From Spirosoma lacussanchae (lineage in GTDB: Bacteria; Bacteroidota; Bacteroidia; Cytophagales; Spirosomataceae), in NCBI RefSeq assembly GCF_005870035.1, contig NZ_SWJG01000001.1, positions 483,639-547,638 of the forward strand: a stretch of 64,000 nt of DNA, read 5' to 3'. The notes below the pieces were generated by a model, which saw only the letters and a program-made list of their open reading frames with translations, searched no databases and had not been told where the DNA came from. Shown here in pieces: positions 1-9,079 of this stretch; positions within the stretch are counted from its first letter, which is position 1; each line of letters begins with the position of its first letter. A program made the translations under genes and the position numbers.

Positions 1-780
1 GAATGCTCAGGGCTTCATCATAGGCGGCTTCGGCCTCGGCAAAGCGTTGGTTGTCACTGTAGAGAACAGCCAGATTGTTGAGCGTGGTGGCCACATCGGG
101 CAGGTAGGCCGCTGGGCTCTGCTGAGCCAGTTGCCGACGAATGCTCAGGGCTTCATCATAGGCGGCTTCGGCCTCGGTAAAGCGTTGGTTGTCACTGTAG
201 AGAATAGCCAGATTGTTGAGTGTCATCGCCACATCGGGCAGGTAGGCCGCTGGGCTCTGCTGAGCCAGTTGCCGACGAATGCTCAGGGCTTCATCATAGG
301 CGGCTTCGGCCTCGGCAAAGCGTTGGTTGTCACTGTAGAGAACAGCCAGATTGTTGAGCGTGGTGGCCACATCGGGCAGGTAGGCCGCTGGGCTCTGCTG
401 AGCCAGTTGCCGATACAGGCTCAGGGCTTCATCATAGGCGGCTTCGGCCTCGGCAAAGCGTTGGTTGTCACTGTAGAGAACAGCCAGATTGTTGAGCGTG
501 GTGGCCACATTGGGCAGGTAGGCCGCTGGGCTCTGCTGAGCCAGTTGCCGATACAGGCTCAGGGCTTCATCATAGGCGGCTTCGGCCTCGGCAAAGCGTT
601 GGTTGGCCCTGTAGAGAATAGCCAGATTGTTGAGCGTGGTGGCCACATTGGGCAGGTAGGCCGCTGGGCTCTGCTGAGCCAGTTGCCGACGAATGCTCAG
701 GGCTTCATCATAGGCGGCTTCGGCCTCGGCAAAGCGTTGGTTGGCCCTGTAGAGAACAGCCAGATTGTTGAGCGTGGTGG
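1..780. repeat. Tandem 138-bp repeats coding TPR units
   Basis: Copies begin at about 1, 139, 277, 415, 553 and 691, and the last is cut short near 780. The period is 138 bp, or 46 codons. Copies differ at only a few positions, in three variable spots: CGACGAATG versus CGATACAGG, TTGTCACTG versus TTGGCCCTG, and CACATCGG versus CACATTGG. The array continues off the left edge. Such low divergence implies recent duplication or gene conversion. Confidence 0.95.
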
Positions 781-2383
781 CTCTTTGAGACTCATCGCTG
801 GACAGACGTAAAGCTCTCTCGTACCAGGCAACTGCATCCAGATGCTGATTGTGGGCTTGAAGAAAATAGGCCAGCGCAAAGCAGGTGTCGTAGGTTTCAT
901 CAGCACTGACAGCGTCTTCATATAGCCGCCAAGCTTCCGCCAGCCAGCCGGGTTCTTTGGTCAGCACCGTGGTACTAGCTTTCAGGATGAAGTCCTGTGC
1001 CAGTTGGGCCGATTGCTGGCGCAGCGCATCGCGTTGTTGTAGCAAATCGGCTAAGTCCCGGCGCAGCTCGTCGGCATTGAGGGCAGCGTGGGCTTCGGCA
1101 AAGCGGCCTTGCTCAACTAATTTACGTGCTTCATCGGCACGGTGGGAAGTAGAATTCTGGATGGCTTTTTGTACGGTGGCCACCTCATCGAGGAAATGGC
1201 TTAAGGCCTGCTGGGCTTGTTGCTGCTCCCTGTCTTTGCTCAAAACCGTCTGGTTGGCCTGATCGCGGGTGGTACGCTGCTGCGTGAGCACCATCTCCAG
1301 CGAGCTTGCCAAGGCTGGGTTCTGGGTTAAGGCGGCTTCGAGCGCGCTCAAGCTGGCTTCAGCTTGGGTAAGTGCCATTTCTGCGTCGGCAAAGGCCTGG
1401 CGGCTTTCGCGTACGGCCTGCGTCAGTTGCAAGAACTGCTCTGACATGAGTAGTCCGGCCGATACGGGCTGGCTAAGTATCCGGTTAAATTGGCGTCCCA
1501 GAGCCGCCACATCTTCTTTGGTAGCCATGTCGGCCCGTACGTAGCCAACCTGCTCCAGGAGTTTGTCCTGCCGCTGCTCAATGCGGTCAAGCTGGCTACG
1601 GTTCTGACGGATGGCGGAGATCCAGAGTTCGCCGTAGAAGTCAATCTGTTGCAGGGTCTGTGTTCCTGTGGTCAGTGCCTGGTCCAGCAGTTGTTTCAGA
1701 TCGATCTGGCTGGCCTGCTGTGTGTCGCGGAGGTTGTTCAACGTAGCCTGCAAGGTCTCGAAGAAAAGCAGGTCCATTGCTTTTTTGGCTTTTTCCTGCT
1801 GGTCGCCACTGCCTTTCAGCTCTTCGCGGAAATAGAACTGCGTCCGTTCGGCAAAACGGGTGGGAAAGTAGTCAATGAAAGCTGGCGTAAAATAAAATTC
1901 CTCGTCCTGAGTGTCGAAGTCGATCTTCAGTTTTGCCTGCAACTGCTGTTGGCTGGCAGCGCGGTTATACACATAGTCCAGCACCTCTTGCTTAGCCAGT
2001 TCCTCCTGAGTAGCCTCTACATACTCTTGTTGACTGCGATTGCGCAGCGTCTGAAAAAACAACCGTAGCGAACTGTCTTCTTTGGGGCTTATGCCATCGC
2101 GGCTTAGGTAGTCCGTCTCAATGTCGTCCAGCGCCTTTTGGATAGCCACTACCAGCGACCGTTGAATGTGGTGATTAACCGCTGGCTCACGGCTTCCTGA
2201 CAGCCAGCGTTTGGTTATGAAGGGCATACACAGCTCTACCCCAAACTGACCCGCCCAGCCCCCCGTTATGCTCACCAGGGCAGTCATAAGCGGGCTGGCA
2301 GCATCGTGTCCGGTGGCGGCAAATCCAAAAGCGGCCAAACCGGCCACCGCCTTGAATAAATTCTGTTTGACCTCAGCAGTCAT
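1..2383 (-). CDS. Large TPR-repeat protein, C-terminus beyond window
   Basis: An open frame runs leftward from an ATG at 2383 to the window edge with no stop: 794 codons are visible and the C-terminus is missing. The first 60 or so residues contain weakly hydrophobic segments. A helical region follows, then a glutamine- and alanine-rich probable coiled coil (roughly residues 300-460), then TPR units. From about residue 535 the TPR units become nearly identical 46-residue repeats of the kinesin-light-chain/TPR_12 type, with a core reading TLNNLAVLYSDNQRFAEAEA. TPR arrays mediate protein-protein contacts. I recognise no catalytic domain in the visible part, although one could lie downstream. 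An effector or STAND-like architecture is possible but is only inference. Confidence 0.85.
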   Translation of the reverse strand, partial: MTAEVKQNLFKAVAGLAAFGFAATGHDAASPLMTALVSITGGWAGQFGVELCMPFITKRWLSGSREPAVNHHIQRSLVVAIQKALDDIETDYLSRDGISPKEDSSLRLFFQTLRNRSQQEYVEATQEELAKQEVLDYVYNRAASQQQLQAKLKIDFDTQDEEFYFTPAFIDYFPTRFAERTQFYFREELKGSGDQQEKAKKAMDLLFFETLQATLNNLRDTQQASQIDLKQLLDQALTTGTQTLQQIDFYGELWISAIRQNRSQLDRIEQRQDKLLEQVGYVRADMATKEDVAALGRQFNRILSQPVSAGLLMSEQFLQLTQAVRESRQAFADAEMALTQAEASLSALEAALTQNPALASSLEMVLTQQRTTRDQANQTVLSKDREQQQAQQALSHFLDEVATVQKAIQNSTSHRADEARKLVEQGRFAEAHAALNADELRRDLADLLQQRDALRQQSAQLAQDFILKASTTVLTKEPGWLAEAWRLYEDAVSADETYDTCFALAYFLQAHNQHLDAVAWYERALRLSSDESQRATTLNNLAVLYRANQRFAEAEAAYDEALSIRRQLAQQSPAAYLPNVATTLNNLAILYRANQRFAEAEAAYDEALSLYRQLAQQSPAAYLPNVATTLNNLAVLYSDNQRFAEAEAAYDEALSLYRQLAQQSPAAYLPDVATTLNNLAVLYSDNQRFAEAEAAYDEALSIRRQLAQQSPAAYLPDVAMTLNNLAILYSDNQRFTEAEAAYDEALSIRRQLAQQSPAAYLPDVATTLNNLAVLYSDNQRFAEAEAAYDEALSI

Positions 2384-2759
2384 GATAAGATGGTATGGAT
2401 GGTAGAAAAGTGTATAGCAAATTATCCATATTGGAGTGATTTTGCAATCTGTATCAGTGCAAAATGCCAATCACCATAGAAGAGCTTCAATATAAAAACC
2501 ACTGATCCGTAAGTCGATAATAAATGTGTTTGAATTCTGAAATAGTCTAACGGGTTGCTACGCGTTTGTCGAAATGATGGCATGTAAACTATAATACCGA
2601 CTGACTAGCAACCAGATAGCTTTTTTCTGGAAATAATGGACCCGCTGCCCGCAATTGACAATTCACTGCGGCCCGGCAGCAGGTAAATGACCAATAATAA
2701 AAGTTGTATATTACTAGCGGCTATAGTATGTCTAAAATCCTTTAACCCTGGTTTTTGTG
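2384..2759. other. Intergenic region between divergent genes
   Basis: This is 376 bp of AT-rich sequence between the leftward TPR gene and the rightward DoxX-like gene. No convincing small ORF is visible. On the minus strand a GATAATTTG stretch (about 2419-2427) with TTG about 20 bases upstream (about 2445-2447) is a weak match to the Bacteroidota promoter and could drive the TPR gene. Confidence 0.4.
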
Positions 2760-4079
2760 ATGCAGGCTGTTTCTGCTCCTTCCGCACTTGCCGATGCTCG
2801 TTTCCCGGATGTCGTCTGGCCGGTCTGGCGCCGGCTGCTGTTTCGGTTCACGGTTATTTATGTCGGTCTCTACATGTCGCCCCTGAAATGGGCCGGTGAC
2901 GTGCCGCTGCTCAACCTGGGTGGCAACTACTACTCGATGGGCGAGAGCTGGCTGGTAACCCTGGCTAACCGGCACCTTTTTCACGTCAAGGAGCAACTGG
3001 TGCCGTTCAACGGCAGTGGCGATACCTCGTACGGCTACGCCCAGCTCTGTCTTTTTACCCTCCTGGCCCTGATCGGGACCGCGGTCTGGAGCGCCCTCGA
3101 CCGTCGGCGGGCCTATGACCGGCTGTCGTACTGGTTTCTGGTGGCGCTTCGCTACTACGTGGCGCTGGTGGCGCTGCTCTACGGAACCATCAAACTTTTT
3201 GGCCAGCAGATGATTTTTCCGTCGCTGAGCCAGCTCGCTACGCCCCTCGGCGATCTGCTGCCGATGCGTTTTTCCTGGCTGTTTATCGGGTATTCGGAGC
3301 CGTATCAGTTTTTTTCGGGCGCGGTCGAGGTGCTGGCCGGGGTGCTGCTGCTCTGGCGTCGTACGGCTACGCTGGGCGCGTTTGTGGCCACCAGCGTTTT
3401 TCTGAACGTCATGATGATGAACCTTTGCTACGACATTCCGGTCAAGCTGTTCTCCATCCATCTCTTCGTTTTCAGCAACCTGCTGCTGCTCGGCGACGCC
3501 CGCCGACTGCTTGATTTTTTTGTCTTCAACCGGCCCACGCAACCCAAACGAACGTATGCGTTTACGACCCGCCGGGCGCGTATTGGCTGGCTGGTGCTCA
3601 AAGCCAGCTTTGTGCTGTTTTTTGGCCTGCTGCCGCTCTACCGGGCTTACCAGTACAGCCAGCCCGAGCCGGTTGCCGGTAAAAAACCGCCTAAGCCCAA
3701 ACTGAAAGCCGGTTTCTACGAAGTGGCCGACTTCCGGGTGCCCGTATCGTTTCCCGACTCGCTGCGGTGGCAGAACGTGGTGTTCGAGGAACAAACAACG
3801 GGCAGTATCCAGACGGCCGATACGCTGTTCCGGCAGCGCTACCGCCGGGGCTATTTCAGCTACGACCTCGACTCTACCCAACAAACCATTGCCTTCAGGA
3901 AATTTGCCGATGACAGCCTGGCGCTGTTCACCCTGCACATCGACCGGCCCGATACCAACCGGCTGCTGCTGCGCGGCCTGTTCCGGGGCGACTCGCTGAC
4001 GGTGGCCCTCCGACGCACCAACCGCCATTTCCAGCTCGCCGAACGCCAGTTCCACTGGCTCTCCGAAGCCAACCGGTAA
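2760..4079 (+). CDS. DoxX-like integral membrane protein
   Basis: The protein has about 439 residues. The first codon could be GTG at 2757, but the adjacent ATG at 2760 is the likelier start. Several hydrophobic helices are visible: an N-terminal one around WRRLLFRFTVIYVGLYM, further helices to about residue 240, and one near residue 285 before the soluble tail. The tail, about 150 residues, is rich in polar and basic residues. The architecture resembles DoxX/vitamin K-dependent carboxylase-like membrane proteins of Bacteroidota, whose substrates are mostly unknown. It stands alone between a divergent TPR gene and a same-strand secreted protein 166 bp downstream. The family call is moderate; no catalytic motif was identified. 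Confidence 0.6.
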   Translation: MQAVSAPSALADARFPDVVWPVWRRLLFRFTVIYVGLYMSPLKWAGDVPLLNLGGNYYSMGESWLVTLANRHLFHVKEQLVPFNGSGDTSYGYAQLCLFTLLALIGTAVWSALDRRRAYDRLSYWFLVALRYYVALVALLYGTIKLFGQQMIFPSLSQLATPLGDLLPMRFSWLFIGYSEPYQFFSGAVEVLAGVLLLWRRTATLGAFVATSVFLNVMMMNLCYDIPVKLFSIHLFVFSNLLLLGDARRLLDFFVFNRPTQPKRTYAFTTRRARIGWLVLKASFVLFFGLLPLYRAYQYSQPEPVAGKKPPKPKLKAGFYEVADFRVPVSFPDSLRWQNVVFEEQTTGSIQTADTLFRQRYRRGYFSYDLDSTQQTIAFRKFADDSLALFTLHIDRPDTNRLLLRGLFRGDSLTVALRRTNRHFQLAERQFHWLSEANR

Positions 4080-4245
4080 CAACTACTCGCTCCAGACCAA
4101 TCTACATCGGGTCAGTCAGGCCAGAGGGCGGTTTTTTTAATCCGTGGGGCGTGAATCCGGTTGCGCCGGTTGGTCGCTAAGTTTAGTTGGAAAACGTTGG
4201 TTGCGGGGCTACTTTTGAGTAGGTTATGGCATAGTTTTCTTATTT

Positions 4246-5679
4246 ATGGCTCGTTTACCCGTTCTACTTTCGTCCGTTCTGATCAGTGCGCTGGCGTTTA
4301 CCTGTGTCCGCGACTATCCGGCTACGGTTCCCTATACGCCACCGCCACCCACGACTACTCCCGGCCTGCCTCCGCAGACCACACCTTCGCCCCAGAAGCG
4401 GCTCTTTCTGGGTAACGACAAGCTCCGCGTCGGTATCGACCTTAACGCCGGGGGGGCCATCACCTACCTGGCCGAAGCCGGTAGTAGCGAAAATATGGTC
4501 AATAACGTGGACCTGGGGCGGCAAATTCAGACGTCGATCTACAGCGGGCCCTTTCCGTATTCGATCAACGGCAAGCAGCCCGTCGAGAAATGGAAATACC
4601 TCGGCTGGAACCCGGTACAAACCGGCGACGTGTTCAATAATCCCGCCCGCATTGTCAGCTACCAGCAGGACCAGAACCGGATTTACGTGAAGTCGGTGCC
4701 GCTGATCTGGCCCCTGCTCAACGAGCCGGCCGACTGCTCCATGGAACACTGGTACGAGATTCAGAACAATACCGTTCGGGTTCGCTGCCGCATTACCGTC
4801 AACCGTGCTGACACCACCCAATACCAGGCCCGGACCCAGGAAACGCCCTGCGTCTACCTGAACGGCCCCTGGTACCGAATTGTCACCTACGAAGGCGAGC
4901 AGCCCTTCACCAACGCGCCCACCGTTGAGTATACCGACCGCGATATCATTACCCGTTACGCCACTGAAAACTGGATTGCCCTGCTGAACGACAAAGGCCG
5001 GGGCGTGGGCTTATACCGGGCCAACGAGTTCCGGTACCGGTCGGCCGGATTCGGTACGCCAAAAGTAGGGGGGGAGTTCGACGAGCACAGCGGCTATCTC
5101 AACAGCGATAGTTTTCTGCTGATCGACCATAACGGCCAGTATGAATACGAGTACACGCTGGTGGTGGGTGGCCTGACCGATATCCGGCAGTATGCCGTAA
5201 GCCAGCCGCGCCCGGCTACCCGGCCCAACTATCAGTTCACCACCGACCGGCAGGGCTGGTACTACTACAACGCCCGGGACCGGGGCTGGCCTATTCAGAA
5301 CGAGCTGGCAATCCTGTTCCAGCGCGAAGACCTGACCAAGAATAACCTCGGTATCAAAAGTCCGCTGGTCTTCTGGCGGGCGGCCGAAATTCCAAAACTG
5401 TACATTCAGGCCGCTTTCCAGACAAAAGCCACCTCGGTCCGGCTGGCCTGGCGCCGACCCGGCGAGGTTGACATCTACGACATTCCGACGCGCTCGGTCG
5501 ATATTCCGATCATCGGCGATGGGCAGTTCCGTACCTACGAAGTCAACATGCAGGGCTTGCCCGGCTGGGACGGGGTGATCACGCAGATTCAGTTTATGTA
5601 CCCGGCCAACCAGATTCAGTTCGAGAAAGGATCGGTGTTCCGGCTCCGCAGCGTGAGCGCCACCCGAACAAACGGCTAA
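4246..5679 (+). CDS. Secreted protein of unknown function
   Basis: The protein has 477 residues. An N-terminal hydrophobic signal (about residues 4-19) ends near a Cys (ALAFTC) that only loosely fits a lipobox, so it is secreted and possibly a lipoprotein. A proline/threonine-rich linker follows at about residues 25-50. The remainder is rich in aromatic residues and beta-forming stretches. It begins with a sugar-epimerase/mutarotase-like feel (LRVGIDLNAGGAITYL) and ends in a possible carbohydrate-binding-like beta-sandwich. I do not recognise a defined family. A role in surface polysaccharide binding is a guess. The gene converges on the ferritin-like operon across a strong hairpin. Confidence 0.7.
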   Translation: MARLPVLLSSVLISALAFTCVRDYPATVPYTPPPPTTTPGLPPQTTPSPQKRLFLGNDKLRVGIDLNAGGAITYLAEAGSSENMVNNVDLGRQIQTSIYSGPFPYSINGKQPVEKWKYLGWNPVQTGDVFNNPARIVSYQQDQNRIYVKSVPLIWPLLNEPADCSMEHWYEIQNNTVRVRCRITVNRADTTQYQARTQETPCVYLNGPWYRIVTYEGEQPFTNAPTVEYTDRDIITRYATENWIALLNDKGRGVGLYRANEFRYRSAGFGTPKVGGEFDEHSGYLNSDSFLLIDHNGQYEYEYTLVVGGLTDIRQYAVSQPRPATRPNYQFTTDRQGWYYYNARDRGWPIQNELAILFQREDLTKNNLGIKSPLVFWRAAEIPKLYIQAAFQTKATSVRLAWRRPGEVDIYDIPTRSVDIPIIGDGQFRTYEVNMQGLPGWDGVITQIQFMYPANQIQFEKGSVFRLRSVSATRTNG

Positions 5680-5691
5680 CCAACGGGCCAT

Positions 5692-5729
5692 GAAAAAGGG
5701 GGCCTGCCAATTGGCGGGTCCCCTTTTTC
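5692..5729. terminator. Bidirectional hairpin terminator
   Basis: Arms of 17 bases (5692-5708 and 5713-5729) pair fully, with two G-T wobbles, around an AATT loop. An A-run on one side and a T-run on the other let it serve both converging genes. Confidence 0.85.
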
Positions 5730-5746
5730 GGCACTAAACGTTTCCG

Positions 5747-6514
5747 TTACGCCAGGAACGGGGTGACAATAGCCAGTACCTGCTCTTTGGTCAGCGGCTC
5801 GTCGAAGGCTTCGGTTACGCGCTCCATGCTCAGACCCGTCAGGCCGACCAGGTTTACGCCACCCTGTGACACGACGTCGTCGCCAGCGTATACAGCCGCC
5901 GGGAAGCCGTTCGAGTTCACGATCCAGCCTTTGTTCCCGTTCAGGTAACGTACTTTGGCTGCGTGAAGGGCTTCTACCGAGTGAATCTGCAGGGCTACCG
6001 TCAGAATATCGGGAGCCGGAATCAGCCGACCAGCCTGTCCTTTATAAGCCCGAACACCGGTGTCTTCAAACGCCTGAGCAACGGCCAGGAATGTCTGATA
6101 GCTGGTGAATACAGTTGGGAAAGCGCCTTTGGCAGTAAAATCAAAGTTTGGTTTGGCAACGGCCGCACCACCCAGCGCGCTCTTCAGCAGGGCTACGTGA
6201 GCGTTCTCGTGCTTGGCAATCTGCATGAAGGTCGTCATGGCCTCACCTGTCAGGAAGCCAGACCGGCCCGTACCGATGTTGTAGAACTCTGCTTCGAGGT
6301 ACTCGAGGGTCAGCGCGAAATTCAGCACTTCAACCACGGCGCTGTTCTGCGCATAGGCTTTGTTCAGGATCGAACCGAAAGCGACCGGGGCAACGCCCAT
6401 TACCGCCTTCTTCATCAGATTCTGAAAAACGTGACGACGCGATACGTGGTCAAGCCGCTCGTACACTTCGGCATCAACCTTTTCAATTTCGTTCAGTATG
6501 TTTTGTAGGTTCAT
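5747..6514 (-). CDS. Ferritin-like domain protein
   Basis: The protein has 255 residues. After about 45 N-terminal residues comes a hydrophobic stretch (AVMGVAPVAFGSILNKAYAQ) that resembles a Tat-type or ordinary export signal, preceded by SRRHVF. The mature part is a helical Ferritin_2-type domain with carboxylate/His motifs LEYLEAEFY and AKHENAHVALL, and later VEALHAAK. These are expected metal ligands of a diiron-like bundle. It lies 13 bp downstream of a paralogous ferritin-like gene on the same strand, so the two are very likely co-transcribed. In this family the role is usually stress, desiccation or oxidant protection, but the activity is not established. Confidence 0.88.
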   Translation of the reverse strand: MNLQNILNEIEKVDAEVYERLDHVSRRHVFQNLMKKAVMGVAPVAFGSILNKAYAQNSAVVEVLNFALTLEYLEAEFYNIGTGRSGFLTGEAMTTFMQIAKHENAHVALLKSALGGAAVAKPNFDFTAKGAFPTVFTSYQTFLAVAQAFEDTGVRAYKGQAGRLIPAPDILTVALQIHSVEALHAAKVRYLNGNKGWIVNSNGFPAAVYAGDDVVSQGGVNLVGLTGLSMERVTEAFDEPLTKEQVLAIVTPFLA

Positions 6515-6527
6515 GGTCGTAGCTTAA

Positions 6528-7277
6528 TTATTGCGGCTGGGTGCGTCCGTTGATGGTTTCCTGAATGAAAGGTCTGACCAGAGCCAGTACTTCTTCCGGT
6601 TTGCGTGCTTCGCCAAGACCCGAAGCAGGACCTGGGTTTACGATATCGTCGCCAGCGAACGAAGTCGTCATAGGATTGAGCAGTTCGCTGATGATCGACG
6701 TATGGCGGGCTTCAACCGAAACGATTTTGCCGGCCAGGGTCAGGTAATCAGCACTTTTCAGCAGACGGCCAGCGCCGTTGTAAGCCGACACACCTACCGC
6801 TTCGAACGTACGTGCTACGCCCAGTACGGCGGCCCGGCTACCGAAGTTGATGCTGCTGAAGTTGGGGGTAAGGCCCGGAATCGCTTTGGCACCCAATGCG
6901 GCTTTGAACAGCTCGCGGTGAATGATCTCATGATCACGAATTTCGGTCAGTACGCTGCGCTCGTAGCCGTTCATGCCGGCATAAGGCGTCATGATTACCT
7001 GCATGTAGAAAGCGGCTTCCAGCTGCTCCAGCGCATAGGCATAGTTGAGAACACCGATATCGTCATAGCCGATGTCACCAAGGTCAATGACATCACCAGC
7101 GCGGGCGGCACCGCGGGCCGATGGATCAACCAGTTCATTCTGGCAGGCACTCAGGGCTACGCCAGCAGCCGCTGTTGCTCCAATGTAGCGCATGAAGAGA
7201 CGACGCCCAAGTGCGGCCGACTCCCTGCCCGTCAACATCTGACGTACGTCAGTCTGGTCGTTGGGTAGTTTTTCCAT
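6528..7277 (-). CDS. Ferritin-like lipoprotein, upstream paralogue
   Basis: The protein has 249 residues. GRRLFMRYIGATAAAGVALSAC looks like a twin-arginine signal ending in a lipobox (LSAC, about residue 45). The mature part carries Ferritin_2-type motifs: YALEQLEAAFY, IRDHEIIHRELF and VSVEARH. It is the first gene of a two-gene unit with the ferritin-like gene at 5747-6514. Paired exported ferritin-like proteins are common in Spirosoma-type bacteria and resemble the plant desiccation-related PCC13-62 family. Metal binding is inferred from the motifs; the physiological role is unknown. Confidence 0.88.
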   Translation of the reverse strand: MEKLPNDQTDVRQMLTGRESAALGRRLFMRYIGATAAAGVALSACQNELVDPSARGAARAGDVIDLGDIGYDDIGVLNYAYALEQLEAAFYMQVIMTPYAGMNGYERSVLTEIRDHEIIHRELFKAALGAKAIPGLTPNFSSINFGSRAAVLGVARTFEAVGVSAYNGAGRLLKSADYLTLAGKIVSVEARHTSIISELLNPMTTSFAGDDIVNPGPASGLGEARKPEEVLALVRPFIQETINGRTQPQ

Positions 7278-7563
7278 TGAGTTGTATAAACGTTTAGTGA
7301 AATCGTCTCCCGTTCGTCGAGAGAACTGGAATAGATACGGAGAAGGTGACCCGGCAGTTTTGTACTTTTAAAAAAAAAAGTTGTATCCGACTGAGCGGGC
7401 TAAAAAACACCGTTTAGTCAACAAATCTCTTTTTCCTTCTTCTGGTCGACAAACTGGTACACGGCATGGCAGTTTGAGGTTACTTGGGAGTAACTGCCGA
7501 AACAATCGGCGGCTCCTACGGTTCTACTAGCTGATTCACATTCTATCAAACAAGTCAGCGATT

Positions 7564-8019
7564 ATGATTAAGAACGAAGAAATCGTAGAAGACCTGAACG
7601 ACCTGGTCAAAATCAATAACGACCGGATTCAGGGGTACGAAAAAGCCATTGAAGACAACAAGGATGCTCAACTGGACGATCTGTTCCGGCACTATGTTGT
7701 ACAGAGCCAGAACTTCCGCAGCCAGCTGGCTGATCATATCGTGCGCATCGACGGCACGGCCGTTACCGACGCTACTTCGACCGACGTATCGAGCAAAGTG
7801 CACCGCGCCTGGATCGATATCAAGGCAGCCCTGACCGGCAAAGACCGCGATACGGTGCTGAGCTCGGTTGAGTTCGGTGAGAACGCTGCCCTGGAGGCTT
7901 ACAAGGATGCTATCGAGAAAGACCACCTGCCCGCCTACATCAAGGAAGATTTGATGAAGCAGATGAGCCAGCTCGAAGATGCCTACGAAAAAGTGAAGGC
8001 ACTCCGTGGGGATAAATAA
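7564..8019 (+). CDS. PA2169-type four-helix-bundle protein (DUF2383)
   Basis: The protein has 151 residues, is acidic, helical and cytosolic, and has no signal peptide. The N-terminus (EEIVEDLNDLVKINNDRIQGYEKAIED) and the later motif EFGENAALEAYKDAIE match the PA2169/DUF2383 ferritin-like superfamily, where Glu/His positions may bind metal. It is transcribed divergently from the two ferritin-like genes across a 286-bp gap and ends at a strong terminator. The grouping of three helical-bundle proteins suggests a shared stress function, which is inference. Confidence 0.88.
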   Translation: MIKNEEIVEDLNDLVKINNDRIQGYEKAIEDNKDAQLDDLFRHYVVQSQNFRSQLADHIVRIDGTAVTDATSTDVSSKVHRAWIDIKAALTGKDRDTVLSSVEFGENAALEAYKDAIEKDHLPAYIKEDLMKQMSQLEDAYEKVKALRGDK

Positions 8020-8069
8020 TCAGTGACAGGGGCCTGCCAGCCGTTATTCACGGTGAGTAGGTTACAAAG

Positions 8070-8114
8070 AGAAGGGGTACAGGAATCGCATCAGCGACTC
8101 TCTGTACCCCTTCT
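8070..8114. terminator. Bidirectional hairpin terminator
   Basis: Perfect 13-base arms (8070-8082 and 8102-8114, AGAAGGGGTACAG and its complement) enclose a second, smaller stem (GAATCGC/GCGACTC, one mismatch). It lies between the converging DUF2383 and aldo/keto reductase genes. Confidence 0.85.
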
Positions 8115-8131
8115 TCTTGTTTACTTCTCGC

Positions 8132-8995
8132 TTACGGCAGCGGCATGTCCTGAAAATCTTCTTCGGTCAGCTTGATCGTGGCGCCCTGTACGTTTTCGTC
8201 CAGGTGTTTGACCGATGAAGTACCGGCGATGGGCAGCATCACGGGCGAGGCCGCCAGCAGCCAGGCCAGAGCTACCTGATATTCGGTTGCCTGATGCCGT
8301 TCGGCCACTCGGTGAATGGCCTGCTCGGCTTCCAGGTTACCGGCGCTCAGCGGATACCAGGGAATAAAGGCAATGTTCTGCGCTTCGCAGTATTTGAGCA
8401 CGTCGTTCCATTTCTGCTGACCGAAATTGTACATGTTCTGTACCGACACGACCTCGAAATAGTCCTGCGCCTGCTCAATCTGCTCCACGTCTACCTCCGA
8501 GAGGCCGATGTGTTTGATCTTACCAGCCTGCTGCGCTTCCTGCAGAAAACCCAGATACTCTTCGGCGGGTACTTTATCATCGAAGCGGTGCAGCTGATAC
8601 AGGTCGATCTGTTCTACCTTCAGCCGTTTAAGGCTTCCGTTCAGCGCTTCTTCGAGGTGTTTACGGCTCCCGTCGACCGGCCACTGGTTAGGACCGGTGC
8701 GTAACAGACCGCCTTTGGTGGCAATAACCAGGCCGTCGGCATAGGGATGGAGGGCTTCGGCAATCAGCTCTTCGGATACATAAGGCCCGTACGAATCGGC
8801 GGTATCGATGAAGTTGATACCCAGGTCGAGACAGCGCTTCAGCACCCGAATGGCCTCGTCATGATCGCGGGGTGGCCCCCAGATACCGTCGCCGGTGATG
8901 CGCATGGCGCCGTACCCCATCCGGTTTACGGTCAGGTCGCCCCCCAGGGTAATCGTACCCGCCTGGGTAGCGGGTTTGTCGGTTGTCGATTGCAT
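8132..8995 (-). CDS. Aldo/keto reductase
   Basis: The protein has 287 residues, the usual length for the AKR fold. The catalytic tetrad is visible: Asp64 and Tyr69 in IDTADSY, Lys94 in ATKGG, and His136 in YQLHRFD. Members reduce aldehydes or ketones with NADPH in the cytosol, and the substrate cannot be predicted from sequence. The closest general group is the AKR13/YajO-like set annotated simply as oxidoreductases. Upstream, between this gene and tyrA, a toxin-antitoxin module is inserted between direct repeats, so the original neighbour was probably tyrA. Confidence 0.93.
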   Translation of the reverse strand: MQSTTDKPATQAGTITLGGDLTVNRMGYGAMRITGDGIWGPPRDHDEAIRVLKRCLDLGINFIDTADSYGPYVSEELIAEALHPYADGLVIATKGGLLRTGPNQWPVDGSRKHLEEALNGSLKRLKVEQIDLYQLHRFDDKVPAEEYLGFLQEAQQAGKIKHIGLSEVDVEQIEQAQDYFEVVSVQNMYNFGQQKWNDVLKYCEAQNIAFIPWYPLSAGNLEAEQAIHRVAERHQATEYQVALAWLLAASPVMLPIAGTSSVKHLDENVQGATIKLTEEDFQDMPLP

Positions 8996-9051
8996 ACAAC
9001 AGTTCGTGTTTTAGGTTTAGTAATACGACAAACCGCAAACCCAAACTGTTT

Positions 9052-9076
9052 AAAATTACCGCTTCTCTATGCCGTC
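9052..9076. repeat. 25-bp direct repeat, copy 1 (duplicate of tyrA 3' end)
   Basis: This is identical over 25 bases to 9578-9602. The matching sequence includes the last six sense codons and stop of tyrA, so this copy is a detached fragment of that gene end, 526 bp away on the far side of the toxin-antitoxin module. Confidence 0.95.
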
Positions 9077-9079
9077 AAA

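Noticed and set aside
1-780. Tandem repeats as a CRISPR array
   Set aside because: The 138-bp units are contiguous, coding and in frame; there are no short repeats with unique spacers.
47-811. Plus-strand 254-codon ORF with repeats
   Set aside because: It is the antisense shadow of the TPR repeats; the minus frame gives a proper TPR consensus and runs through the whole region.
2742-4082. 446-codon minus-strand ORF
   Set aside because: It mirrors the DoxX-like gene; its composition is Gln/Arg/His-rich without domains, typical of antisense frames in GC-rich DNA.
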